Shown: piece by piece, positions 17,635 through 29,641 of the stretch | Layout of the letters: the number at the start of each line of letters is the position of its first letter | How positions within the stretch are numbered: the first letter of the stretch is position 1 | NCBI RefSeq assembly: GCF_024699945.1 | Contig: NZ_JAJOMY010000001.1 | Coordinates: forward strand, 2,232,001 to 2,296,000 | Direction: 5' to 3' | Source: Phenylobacterium sp. J426 | GTDB taxonomy: Bacteria > Pseudomonadota > Alphaproteobacteria > Caulobacterales > Caulobacteraceae | DNA length: 64,000 nt | The notes under the pieces: model-generated | What the model saw: the letters and a program-made list of their open reading frames with translations, nothing else | Database searches by the model: none | Told to the model about the DNA's origin: nothing | Translations under genes and position numbers: made by a program

Positions 17635-18146
17635 TCAGGCGAACTGGAACGGTCGGTGCTCGCGCCGTTCGCGCGGCGCCGCCTTGCGGTTCAACTCGCC
17701 GAACAGCACCACCGTGGCGAGGCCAGCGTTGATAAGGGCAAGGCTGAGATGCGCCCCCGGTCGCCCTTGAGGCCCAGGGCCTCGATCTCGGCCACCGCCT
17801 GTCCCGCGGCGAGGGCTGCCGTCAGCGGCCCGTAGTCCGGAATGTTCCAGCCGAGCCAAGGCGTCAGGTGCAGGACGACGAAGCCCAGGGAGACGGCGAG
17901 GGTCACGCCGGCGGCCGCGAGCCGGGTCGGCCGCAGCACCAGCAGGACGGCAAGCGCCGCCGCGGCGACGCCGAAGATGTAGCGGCCGGTCGGGTCCAGC
18001 CAGCCGGCGCCGGTCCGCGCCTCCGCCCAGCCGAAGATCGGGTGCACGTCGCCCACGGCGAACTTCGGCCATACCCAGAACGCGACGAGGCTGATGGCCA
18101 GCATCGCTGCGCCGCTCACGCTCCAGAGCTTTCCTTGATTGGTCAT
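17635..18146 (-). CDS. Hypothetical membrane protein, one-base frame break
   Basis: This is a protein of about 170 residues starting MTNQGKLWSVSGAAMLAISL with a GGAGGAA box ahead of the ATG at 18146. Three to four hydrophobic segments are visible, one containing GRYIFGVAAAALAVLLVLRP and another GFVVLHLTPWLG. One base is missing in the C run at 17754-17758. Repair joins LKGDRGA to HLSLALINAGLATVVLFGEL and ends HRPFQFA. It resembles small DoxX-like membrane proteins in topology, but I cannot assign a family. Confidence 0.65.
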
Positions 18147-18329
18147 AGCGTTCCTCCGTCGTTTGCCGCGGAGCCGCAATGTCGTCGGCCCCGCGCATGC
18201 GCGGCCCGACATCGCGACGTCGGCGTCGCCAGAGGGGCCCGGGCCGCTCCTCGATCTGGGAGCTTGGCCACGGGCTTCAAGTCCAACGTCGATTGCAAAC
18301 GCTCATGGCCTTGATGAGCGTTGCTGAAC

Positions 18330-18354
18330 GCGGGACGGCTGAGCGCCGTCCCGC
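18330..18354. terminator. Hairpin downstream of the RcnB-like gene
   Basis: GCGGGACGGC (18330-18339) and its exact complement (18345-18354) are separated by TGAGC. The hairpin sits 10 bases past the stop of the minus-strand RcnB-like gene. No T tract follows on the minus strand, so it may stabilise the 3' end rather than terminate. Confidence 0.5.
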
Positions 18355-18363
18355 GGTTGCTTC

Positions 18364-18876
18364 TTAGCGGTAGCGATAGCCGTCGTAGCGATAGCCGTCG
18401 TCGTGGTCGCTCAGGGCGCCGCCGATGATCAGGCCGATGACGCCGCTGGCGATCGCCGCCATGATCACGTCCCCGTTGGTGTCGCGATAATACCGGTAGC
18501 CGGGCCGCGGAGCGGGAAGGCCGTAGGCGCCGTAGTTCGGCAGGTAGTAGCGGCTGTCGCGATAATTCGAGTAACGCGCGCCTTCGCGCCAGCGGCCCTG
18601 GTACCCGTTGTAGCCGTACTGGGCGCCATAATAGCGGAAGCGGCGCTCCTGGGCGTAGCGGCCGTCGCGGCGGTTATCCCGACGATCGTACTGATCGGGC
18701 CGGCCGTCGCGGTCGCGGTCGCGGTTCCACTCACGATAGTCCGGCCGCCCGTCACGGTCGCTGTCGCGATACCGCTCCTGGCCGTAGTAGCCGGGCTGGG
18801 CCGCGGCTGATCCGGCCACAGCCATGCCGCTGAGAGCGGTGGTGGCGGCCAGAGCGGATATCAGAAGGCGCTTCAT
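18364..18876 (-). CDS. RcnB-like periplasmic protein
   Basis: This is a 170-residue exported protein. It has a signal peptide (MKRLLISALAATTALSGMAV), then a D/R/Y-rich low-complexity stretch (RDSDRDGRPDYREWNRDRDR) with a similar short repeat following. The C-terminal RcnB-type module contains PGYRYYRDTNGDVIMAAIAS and the hydrophobic segment GVIGLIIGGALSDH. RcnB-family proteins influence nickel and cobalt homeostasis in enteric bacteria, but most alphaproteobacterial versions are untested. A GGAGAC box supports ATG 18876 over the longer frame. A second family member lies at 35136-36114. Confidence 0.8.
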   Translation of the reverse strand: MKRLLISALAATTALSGMAVAGSAAAQPGYYGQERYRDSDRDGRPDYREWNRDRDRDGRPDQYDRRDNRRDGRYAQERRFRYYGAQYGYNGYQGRWREGARYSNYRDSRYYLPNYGAYGLPAPRPGYRYYRDTNGDVIMAAIASGVIGLIIGGALSDHDDGYRYDGYRYR

Positions 18877-19002
18877 GGATGTCTCCTTGTGGGAGTTACC
18901 TACGCCTTCCTGGATGACCTCAATGGCTCCAACGCCGTTCATCTCCCGCTCATCCGCGGCCTCATCCCGCGCCGTGCGGAAGGCGGCCGCAGGCGCTGGC
19001 GG

Positions 19003-19483
19003 CTACTTGCTGAGCTGACCGCGCACCGCGCCGGGCGGGAACTCGGCGTTGTGGACGTTGACGTAGTACATGCCGGGGTTCTGGAGGATGTCCTTTACGA
19101 CCGCCGCGTCGGCCGTGGCGCAGTCCTTCACCTTGCCGTCGGCGCCGGGGGTCTTGAGCGGGACAACCGGCGGACCGGCGACATCGGGACCGCCCTTGTG
19201 GATGTGGGCGGCGGTCGCCGGCGCGATCTTTTTCGACCATCAGGTCGTAGCAGACCTGGTTCTGGCCGACGTTGACGCGGAAGGTGGCGTGGCCCTGGCC
19301 GTCGGGATCGCCGGGGTTCGGCTTCTCTGCGGCGCCGGTCAGGTGAGCCGACAGCGGACGGCCTGCTTCGGTCTTGGCGGCGCCAGTCTTGGTGTCCTCG
19401 GCGTAGGCGGCGATGGCGAAGAGGCCGACGGCCGTGGCGACGAGAACGGCCGGAACGTAGCGGACGATGCGCGCGTGCGACAT
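19003..19483 (-). CDS. CHRD-domain exported protein, one-base frame break
   Basis: This is a periplasmic protein of about 159 residues with a signal peptide (YVPAVLVATAVGLFAIAAYA) followed by a CHRD domain. Its features are LSAHLTGAAEKPNPGDPDGQ, the core FRVNVGQNQVCYDLMVEK, the histidine strand IHKGG, and the closing GMYYVNVHNAEFPPGAVRGQ. One extra T in the run at 19229-19233 breaks the frame after MVEK, and removal restores IAPATAAHIHKG. CHRD domains are beta-barrel modules of unclear role found in exported proteins. It lies upstream of the RcnB-like gene on the same strand. Confidence 0.82.
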
Positions 19484-19611
19484 GGGCGTCTCCCCTTATG
19501 GGTTTCGCCCCACCCGATCCTGAGCGGCGAGACTGAAGCCCAAGCGGGCTTCAGCGTCAATCCGGGACGAATTCCGGGTCAGGACCACCCCGGGCCACCC
19601 GCCCGCAAGGT

Positions 19612-20889
19612 TCAGTTGCGGGTCGGGATCACCACCGGAAGATGCTCGTAGCCCTTCACGAAGGACGAGAAGACCCGCTTCGGCGGGCCGACCACCTCGA
19701 TCCGCGGGAAGCGGGCGAGGATCTCCTCCCAGATGATCTTCAGCTGCAGCTCGGCCAGGCGGTTGCCCACGCACCGGTGGATGCCGAAGCCGAACGACAG
19801 GTGCTGGCGCACCCGCGGCCGTTCGATCCAGTAGTCGTTGGGACGCTCGATGACCGTCTCGTCGCGGTTGCCCGACACGTACCACATGGCGACCTTGTCG
19901 CCGGCCTTGATGGTCTTGCCGCCCAGTTCGTAGTCCTGCAACGCGGTCCGGCGCATGTAGGCCAGCGGCGTCTGCCAGCGGATGGTCTCGGACACCATGT
20001 TCGGGATCATGCCGGGATCGGCGCGGAGGATGCGCTCCTGGTCGGGGTTCTGGCTCAGCGCCAGGATCGAGCCGGAGATCGTGTTCCGCGTCGTGTCGTT
20101 GCCGCCGACGATCAGCAGGATCAGGTTCCCGAGGTACTCCATGCGGTCCATGTTCCGGGTGGACTCGCCGTGGGCCAGCATCGAGATCAGGTCAGGCTTC
20201 GGCGGAGCGTTCACCCGCTCGTTCCACAGCCGCATGAAGTAGTCGACGCACTCGAACAGCGTCTGACGGCGGAGCTGCTCGTGCTCGTCGGGGTCGGTGG
20301 TGCCCAGGATGCCGCTCTCGGGCGCCGAGGTCGCGACATCGGACCAGTGGGTCAGCTTGCGGCGGTCTTCCCAGGGGAAGTCGAACAGCGTGGCCAGCGT
20401 CATGGTCGTGAGCTCGATCGAGACCTTGTCGACCCAGTCGATCTCCTCCCCGATCGGCAGGTCGTCCAGGATCTTGCCGGCGCGCTCGCGGATGATCGGC
20501 TCGAGGTAGGCCAGGTGGTTCGGCGCCACGATCGGCTGGACCGTCTTGCGCTGCACGTCGTGCTTCGGCTGGTCCATGGCGATGAACATGGGCAGCGTGA
20601 AGTCGTCGGCCGGGTCCGGCAGCACGATCGTTGGCTCGGACGAGAACACCTGGTGGTTCGTGTCCACCGCCATGATGTCGTTGTACTTGGTCACCGACCA
20701 GTAGCCGCCGACATCCTCGTAGGGCGAGACCGACCAGTGGACGGGGTCCTCCTTCCGCAGCCGCTCGAAGTAGGGCCACATGGTATCGGTGCGGAAGAGC
20801 TCGGGGTCGCCCGGATTGATGTCCTCCAGCGGCATCGAATAGGCCGCGTCGCGCGCCGCGCGCTTCAGGTCGATCGAGGCGTCATCCAT
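19612..20889 (-). CDS. Cytochrome P450, CYP153-type terminal hydroxylase
   Basis: This is a 425-residue soluble P450. It has the I-helix motif LILLIVGGNDTTRNTISG, the ExxR pair in SETIRWQTPLAYMRR, and the heme loop HLSFGFGIHRCVGNR with the thiolate Cys at 373. The run of phrases FTLPMFIAMDQPKHD, DWVDKVSIELTTMTLATLFD and WYVSGNRDE is that of CYP153, whose known members hydroxylate the terminal carbon of alkanes or fatty acids. Assignment to CYP153 is from memory of the family. Ferredoxin and reductase partners are not in the window. It lies downstream of the SMP-30 gene on the same strand, separated by a palindromic repeat. Confidence 0.93.
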   Translation of the reverse strand: MDDASIDLKRAARDAAYSMPLEDINPGDPELFRTDTMWPYFERLRKEDPVHWSVSPYEDVGGYWSVTKYNDIMAVDTNHQVFSSEPTIVLPDPADDFTLPMFIAMDQPKHDVQRKTVQPIVAPNHLAYLEPIIRERAGKILDDLPIGEEIDWVDKVSIELTTMTLATLFDFPWEDRRKLTHWSDVATSAPESGILGTTDPDEHEQLRRQTLFECVDYFMRLWNERVNAPPKPDLISMLAHGESTRNMDRMEYLGNLILLIVGGNDTTRNTISGSILALSQNPDQERILRADPGMIPNMVSETIRWQTPLAYMRRTALQDYELGGKTIKAGDKVAMWYVSGNRDETVIERPNDYWIERPRVRQHLSFGFGIHRCVGNRLAELQLKIIWEEILARFPRIEVVGPPKRVFSSFVKGYEHLPVVIPTRN

Positions 20890-21023
20890 GGGTCATCCTC
20901 CGGCGAAATCTTGGAGCACGGGTCATCGGTCGGCGCCCGCGGCTTCCGCTGAGTGAACGATGATCCCGAACCGAAGGCGAGTCAATCAAACATGACGGGG
21001 GCGTCAACTTTGTGCTTCCGACA

Positions 21024-21139
21024 ATCCCTCTCCTTGATGGGGAGGGAAGCTCGCGAAGCGAGCAGGGTGGGGGGAGCGGCCTCATACCCCACTCGGCTGC
21101 CGCTTCGCGGCATCCACCCTCCCCATGAAGGGGAGGGAT
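21024..21139. repeat. Palindromic intergenic repeat (REP/MITE-like)
   Basis: The outer arms ATCCCTCTCCTTGATGGGGA (starting 21024) and CCCCATGAAGGGGAGGGAT (ending 21139) are inverted copies of each other with few mismatches. They enclose an inner GCTCGCGAAGCGAGC hairpin. The unit lies between the SMP-30 gene and the P450 gene and is of the same general kind as the copy carried in the oxoprolinase frame. No coding capacity is evident. Confidence 0.8.
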
Positions 21140-21144
21140 GGTCC

Positions 21145-22056
21145 TTAGGCGTTGAAGTTCAGCTTCAGGCCTGGCCTGGGCCACGTCGCCTTGTAGAGTT
21201 TGCCGGTCGCCGAGGCGGTGATCCACGCCGTCGTCATGTCCGGGCCGCCGAAGCAGATGTTCGTCACCACGAGGTCGGGCACGGCCACGTGCTCGGTCGT
21301 CCCGTTCGGGTCGAAGATCGTGACGCCGCCATTGATGATGGTGGCGACGCACACCTTGCCCGACGCCTCGACGGCCAGACTGTCGAGCAGCTGGTAGTCG
21401 GGCAGATTGGCGATCACGCGCCCGGGCGCGAAGCCGGGGCCTTCGGCGAGCTTGCCCGGCGCCTCGACGTCGAAGGCCCAGAGGCGGCCCAGCATGGTGT
21501 CGGCGACGTAGACGACCGTCTCTTCGGGCGAGAGGCCGATGCCGTTCGGCGAGATCAGGTGGTCGCGCTGGCGGGTGATCTGCGAGCCGTCGGCCCTGGC
21601 GTAGTAGACCGCGCCGTTCTTGCGGCCGTCCTCGGTGGAGCAGCCGTGGTCGCTGAACCAGAAGCCGCCCGACCTGTCGAAGACGATGTCGTTGGGTCCG
21701 ACCAGCCGCTTGCCGTCGCAGGCCTCGTACACCGTCTCCAGCTTGCCGGACGTCAGGTCGTAGCGCTGGATCATGCCGCCGGTGTGGGTGGGCGGCGTCG
21801 GCCCCGGGATGGTCAGGCCATCCCGCTCGAGCCACACGAACGAGCCGCCGTTGTTCGTGATCCAGATGGCGCCGTCCGGGCCGATCGCCGCGCCGTTCGG
21901 GCCGCCGCCGGTCTCGACCACGGTTTCCTTCTTGCCGTCGGGCGTGACGCGGGTGAGCCGCTGGCCCTTGATCTCGGTGAGGATCACCGATCCGTCCGCC
22001 ATGGCGATCGGGCCTTCCGGGAACTGCAGCCCTTCGGCGACCAGCTCGATATCCAT
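21145..22056 (-). CDS. SMP-30/gluconolactonase-family protein
   Basis: This is a 303-residue six-bladed beta-propeller of the SMP-30/LRE family, expected to be a Ca2+-dependent lactonase or esterase. Typical stretches are EGLQFPEGPIAMADGSVI near the start, GPNGAAIGPDGAIWITNNGG, GPNDIVFDRSGGFWFSDHG, and SPNGIGLSPEETVVYVADT, each ending a blade with a metal or substrate residue. The substrate is unknown. It runs opposite to the TonB receptor with a TTACGT operator-like region between them, and precedes CYP153 on the same strand. Joint control in a pathway for a hydrophobic or lactone-forming compound is inferred. Confidence 0.9.
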   Translation of the reverse strand: MDIELVAEGLQFPEGPIAMADGSVILTEIKGQRLTRVTPDGKKETVVETGGGPNGAAIGPDGAIWITNNGGSFVWLERDGLTIPGPTPPTHTGGMIQRYDLTSGKLETVYEACDGKRLVGPNDIVFDRSGGFWFSDHGCSTEDGRKNGAVYYARADGSQITRQRDHLISPNGIGLSPEETVVYVADTMLGRLWAFDVEAPGKLAEGPGFAPGRVIANLPDYQLLDSLAVEASGKVCVATIINGGVTIFDPNGTTEHVAVPDLVVTNICFGGPDMTTAWITASATGKLYKATWPRPGLKLNFNA

Positions 22057-22131
22057 CCTCGTCCTCCCGTGTCTCGTTTTGCCGAGACTATAGCCACAGC
22101 GGCCCCGGGGAGGTGAAGCGGGAACCGCGCC

Positions 22132-22188
22132 TTACGTGACGTAAGATATTACGCTTCATCGTCATGCGATTTCTAACGTTACGTAAGA
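22132..22188. promoter_or_regulatory. Paired TTACGT operator-like sites between SMP-30 and TonB receptor genes
   Basis: TTACGTGACGTAA at 22132-22144 is a perfect 13-base palindrome. A second copy, GTTACGTAAG, lies at 22179-22188. The two are 47 bases apart, between divergent genes starting at 22056 and 22340. Such symmetric sites are typical of TetR-type or similar dimeric repressors, but no regulator gene lies next to it. Confidence 0.6.
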
Positions 22189-22339
22189 TGCGCCATCCGG
22201 ATGTGGCGCGGATACTTCACCTATCATTTTCGATAGCTTGTCGAGACTTGTCGAACATCTCAGGTTCTCGCCGCATTGGCCGATCCGCGGCCGACAGGTG
22301 ACGCGCCCGACAGAGGCGCGCCCAGGGAGGGATTTTGAG

Positions 22340-24781
22340 ATGCTGACACCCCGTTCGCGCGCCGGCCTCGTGCTGGGCGCTTCCGCCATTGCGCTGCTGA
22401 CTGCGTCCGGCGCGTTTGCCCAGACCGCTCCGCCGGCTCAACCTTCGGCCACGGCGCTGGACGCCATCGTCGTCACCGCCCAGCGGCGCGAGGAAAGCGC
22501 CAACGACGTCGGCATGGCGATCCAGGCCGTGCGTGGCGAGGTGCTGGAACAGCTGCACGTCACCGACACCCGCGACCTGAGCGCGTTCGCGCCAAGCTTC
22601 ACGGTCTCGCAGAGCTACCAGGGCGTGCCGACCTATACGCTGCGCGGCATCGGCTTCAACACGATCAACATCTCGGCCACCTCGACGGTCGGCACCTATG
22701 TCGACGAGGTCGCTTACGCCTATCCGTTCATGATGACGGGGCCGATCTTCGACCTGGAACGGGTCGAGGTCCTGAAGGGGCCGCAGGGCACCCCTGTACG
22801 GGCGCAACACGACCGCCGGCCTCATCGACTTCGTCACCCGCAAGCCGACGGATGAGTTCGACGCCTCCATCACCGGTGAGGTGGGCAACTACGAGACGTT
22901 CAACGTCGAGGGCTACGTCAGCGGCGCGATCGCCGAGGGCCTCTCTGGGGCCTGGCGTTCCGCAGCGAGAACAGCGGCAAGGGCTGGCAGGTCTCCAACA
23001 CCCGCGGCGAACGCCAGGGCGAGGTCGAGCGCTGGGCGGTCCGCGGCTCGCTGGCTTTCAATCCGACCGAGCGCTTCTCGGCCGACGTCTCGCTGACCTA
23101 CTGGGAGAACCAGTCTGACACCGTTGTGGCGCAGGGCATCGGCTTCACGCCGGCCACCGCCAGCAGCCCGTTCCTGGCCCCCGGTCTCGCCGCCTACATC
23201 GCCGCCAACCCGCCGACCAAGGCGAGCCAGGCCGACTGGGCGCCGGCTTCGGTGCGCGGCGTCGACATCGGCATCGGCGCGGGCCTCGCCGGCCCGCTGG
23301 CCGAGGACAACAGCTTCCTCGGGCTGAAGGTGCGGCTGGGCTACGACCTGACCGACAGCGTTCGCCTGGTCTCGCTGACCGGCTACAACGACCTGAAGCG
23401 ACGGGCGCTCTCGGACTGGAGCGGCGCGCCCTACGAGATCCTGCTGCAGCGGGCCGAGGGCGACATCGAGTCCTTCTCCGAGGAACTGCACCTCGAGGGC
23501 GGGGACGAGCGCACCAACTGGCTGGTCGGCGCCTACTACGCCAAGGACGAGATCGTCGACGCCAACCGCACCCTGCTCGGTCAGAACGCCAATGTCGGCC
23601 TGATCCGCGCCGCCGGCCTTCCGCTGCTGGGCACGCCCTTCAACACCGGCGGCTATACGCCCGCACAGCTGGCCCAGGCGTTCCGCACCTACGTCGACCG
23701 CGGCGACATCGAGACCAGGACCTGGAGCGTCTTCGCCAACGGCGACTACAGGATCACCGAGCAGCTGAAGCTGACAGCCGGCATCCGCTACACCGAGGAC
23801 AAGCAGGACTACGCGGGCTGCTCGCGCGACTTCAACGGCAGCATGCTGCCGAACGTGAACGTCGTGAACCGGGCCCTGTACTTCCAGGTCTATGGCGTGA
23901 TCCCGACGCCGATCGTCGCCAACGCCTGCAACACCTTCGATCCGGCCACCGGCCAGTTCGGCCTGGTGACCTCGACCCTGGACGAGGACAATCTCGCCTG
24001 GCGGGTGGCGCTGGACTGGACCCCGACCGAGGACCTGCTGCTGTTCGGCTCGGTCTCGCGTGGGGCCAAGGCGGGCGCGACGCCGGTCAACGCCGCCAAC
24101 ATCTCGACCCAGAACGCGCCGGCGAAGCAGGAACTGCTCACCGCCTACGAGGTGGGCTTCAAGGCGAGCCTGCTGGACCGGCGGATGCAGGCCAACGTCA
24201 GCGCCTTCTACTACGACTACAAGGACAAGCAGCTCAGCGTCTATTTCGCCGACCCGATCTACACCGCGCTCTCGCGGCTGCAGAACGTGCCGAAGGGCGA
24301 GGCCTACGGCCTGGACGGCGAGGTCACCTGGCGGCTGACGCCGGAGTTCACCCTCATCGCCTCGGGCACGCTGCTGAAGACCGAGGTGCAGGACTATGTC
24401 GGGATCAATTCCGCCGGCCAGCCGCAGGACTTCGACGGCGCCCCGTTCCTCTACAGCCCCGAGAAGTCGGCGGCGCTGACCGCGCTCTACAACCGCGAGC
24501 TCAACGGGAGCCTCGGCCTGCAGGTGGCGGTGAACGCCCGCTGGCAGGACGACAGCCACGCCGATCTGGAAGGCGATCCGCGGTTCAAGATCGACGCCTA
24601 CGGCCTGCTGAACGCCAGCATAGGCGTGCACAGCCTGGACGACCGCTGGCGGGTGCAGGTGTGGGGCCGCAACCTCACCGACGAGTACTACTGGACCGCG
24701 GTCAGCTCGAACGCGAACGTCGTGGTCCGCTTCCCCGGCCAGCCGCGCACCTACGGCGCATCGCTGACCTACAGCTTCTAG
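22340..24781 (+). CDS. TonB-dependent outer-membrane receptor, two compensating frame breaks
   Basis: This is an outer-membrane active transporter of about 813 residues. It has a signal peptide ([20 protein letters not shown]), a plug domain with [19 protein letters not shown] as the TonB-box-side start and GPQGTLYGRN after repair, and a C-terminal beta-barrel ending GASLTYSF with the terminal Phe. An extra C in the run at 22791-22794 and a missing G at 22947-22950 cancel out, so both ends read in the same frame. Repair restores [19 protein letters not shown] and then [23 protein letters not shown] box precedes ATG 22340. Its cargo may be linked to the divergent SMP-30 and CYP153 genes. Confidence 0.88.
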
Positions 24782-24804
24782 ACCTTCCTGGTTCCTCCCC
24801 TGAC

Positions 24805-24840
24805 GCCGGAGGCGGCTGGCGCCGCCCCGGCTCCTTTTTT
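24805..24840 (+). terminator. Intrinsic terminator after the TonB receptor
   Basis: GCCGGAGGCGGC (24805-24816), loop TGGC, and GCCGCCCCGGC (24821-24831) form a strong GC stem with one bulge. It is followed by TCC and six T residues ending at 24840, which is a classical intrinsic terminator 24 bases past the receptor stop. Confidence 0.8.
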
Positions 24841-24847
24841 GCCGGGC

Positions 24848-25367
<520 letters not shown>

Positions 25368-25405
25368 GGCCGGGTGATAGCCCGGCCGCCGTCCGCCGCC
25401 AACGC

Positions 25406-27044
25406 TCAGCGGGCGGCGGCGCGCTCCGCCTTCTGACGGTCGACCATGGCCTTCACGTCGGCCAACAGCGCACGGGCGTCGTAGGCCACGCCGCGCGCCA
25501 CGGTCCAGCGGACGCCGCCCACCGTCTCGATGCGGTTGTCGGCGGAGAGCCGCTGGTGGCCGGTGCCGTAGAGCGTCTTGAAGTTGGCCAGCGGGTTCTC
25601 GGGCGTGATCACCAGGTCCGCGCTCATGCCGGGCCGGACGATGCCGAAGCTGGGCGCCTGGCCCCTCGGCTCGGCCAGCGCGCGGCCGCCGTTGCTGGTG
25701 GCGGCCTGGATCACCTCGAGCGGGGTGAAGCCCGCCTCCTGCAGCAGCTCCAGCTCCTCGATGTAGCCGAAGCCGTACAGTTTCCAGATGAAGCCCGAGT
25801 CCGAGCCGGTGGTCACCCGCCCGCCCATGTTCTTGTAGTCGTTCATCAGCCGCATGAAGCGGCCGTAGAAGTTGCGCCAGGCGACCTCGTTCGACGTGGT
25901 CCAGTCGAAGAAGTAGCTGCCGTGGTTGTCGCGCGTGGAGACGAAATAATCCGTCAGCGTGGGCAGCGTGTAGGCCTGGTGCCAGTCGGCGTTCTTCGCC
26001 CGCATCAGGTCGCGGGAGGCGGCGTAGATGGTCATGGTGGGGTCGAAGGTGACGCCCGCCGCCTTCTGGGCCTCGAGATAATCGGTCCAGGCCTTCGAGC
26101 CCGGCTCGACCTCGTCCCAGATCTCGGCCGCCTCGCCGAAGCGCTTGGCCTCGTCGTAGAAGTTGTAGTCGTTCGGGTACTTCTGGAGCCGGCCGTTCGC
26201 GAGCATGCTCTCGAAGTGGCCGTAGAAGTGGGTGACCGTGCCCAGGCCCTTCTCGCCGAACTGGCGGGCGTTCATGCCGGCGACGCCAGGCTGGGAGATG
26301 TGGGCCACCGTTCCCAGGCCGACCTTCTTCGCCTCTTCGAGGGCGGCGGTCATCACCTCGGGCGTCTCGTCGTTCCAGCCGAAGAACTTGATCCCGTCGA
26401 CGCCGTTCTTCGACGCCCATTGCACCCAGGCGCGCGCCTTGGCCGGGCCGTCGATGCGGCCGCCCGACCAGCCGGAGCCCAGGGTCTGATAGTTGTAGAT
26501 GCGCGGGGCGACGATCTCGCCGCGGGCGCTGCGGCCCTTCTCGGAGACGGTGATGTCGTGGGGGGGCGAGGCTGACGCCGCGCACGGTTGTGACCCCGTG
26601 CGCCAGCCAGAGCTTGTAGGCGTATTCCAGGTTCGGCGACTTCTTCGGATCGCCGCCGTGGACGTGCATGTCGACGAAGCCCGGCAGGGCGTACATGCCG
26701 GTGGCGTCGATCTCGTGGTCGGCGTCGCGGGGCGCCCGCTCGGCCTTCAGCGGCAGGCCCGGCCAGCCGGCCTGCAGCACGTCGGTGATCCTGTCCCCCT
26801 CGATGACGATGTCGACCGGGCCGCGCGGCGGCGCGCCCGTCCCGTCGATGAGGGTGACGCCACGGATGACCAGCTTGCGGTAGGGGCCGAAACCCTCGTC
26901 CTGCCGCCGGGCGGGCGCGGGGTTCATCGCCGGCCTGGCCTCGGTGGGCGAGGCGGGCTTCTGCGCCGCCAGGGGCGCGCCGCCGCCCAGGCCGATCGCC
27001 GCCGCCACCGCCACGGCGCCCAGCCGCCACATCGCACGTCGCAT
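25406..27044 (-). CDS. Exported amidohydrolase-family protein, one-base frame break
   Basis: This is a protein of about 545 residues with a signal peptide ([20 protein letters not shown]) and an amidohydrolase fold. The N-terminal beta domain [20 protein letters not shown] leads to the first metal pair [11 protein letters not shown]. The later metal histidine lies in VAHIS and VTHFYGH, and the final aspartate stretch reads [16 protein letters not shown]. An extra base in the seven-G run at 26570-26576 breaks the frame after VRGVSLA; repair gives [20 protein letters not shown]. Periplasmic hydrolysis of an amide, carbamate or peptide bond is likely, with the substrate unknown. Confidence 0.88.
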
Positions 27045-27120
27045 GGAAGTCCCCGTCTCCGCTCGTTCCACCTATGCGGCGGCGCAGGCGGGGCCGTAAA
27101 GCGCGGCCAACAGAAAGCCG

Positions 27121-29463
<2,343 letters not shown>

Positions 29464-29641
29464 GGCCTGGGGCCGCGTCCTCGACAGGGGGCGCGGCTCG
29501 CTTCTCGGCGGCCCGGCCAGCCGAAGCCGCCGCCCGGCGTCCGAACCTCGCGGGGCGGCGGCATGGCCAGCTCGCGCTGCTATCGCGGCGCTCGCGCAGG
29601 ACGGCTAGCCCGCCCCGGATAGAACTCCTAATCACGCGAGC

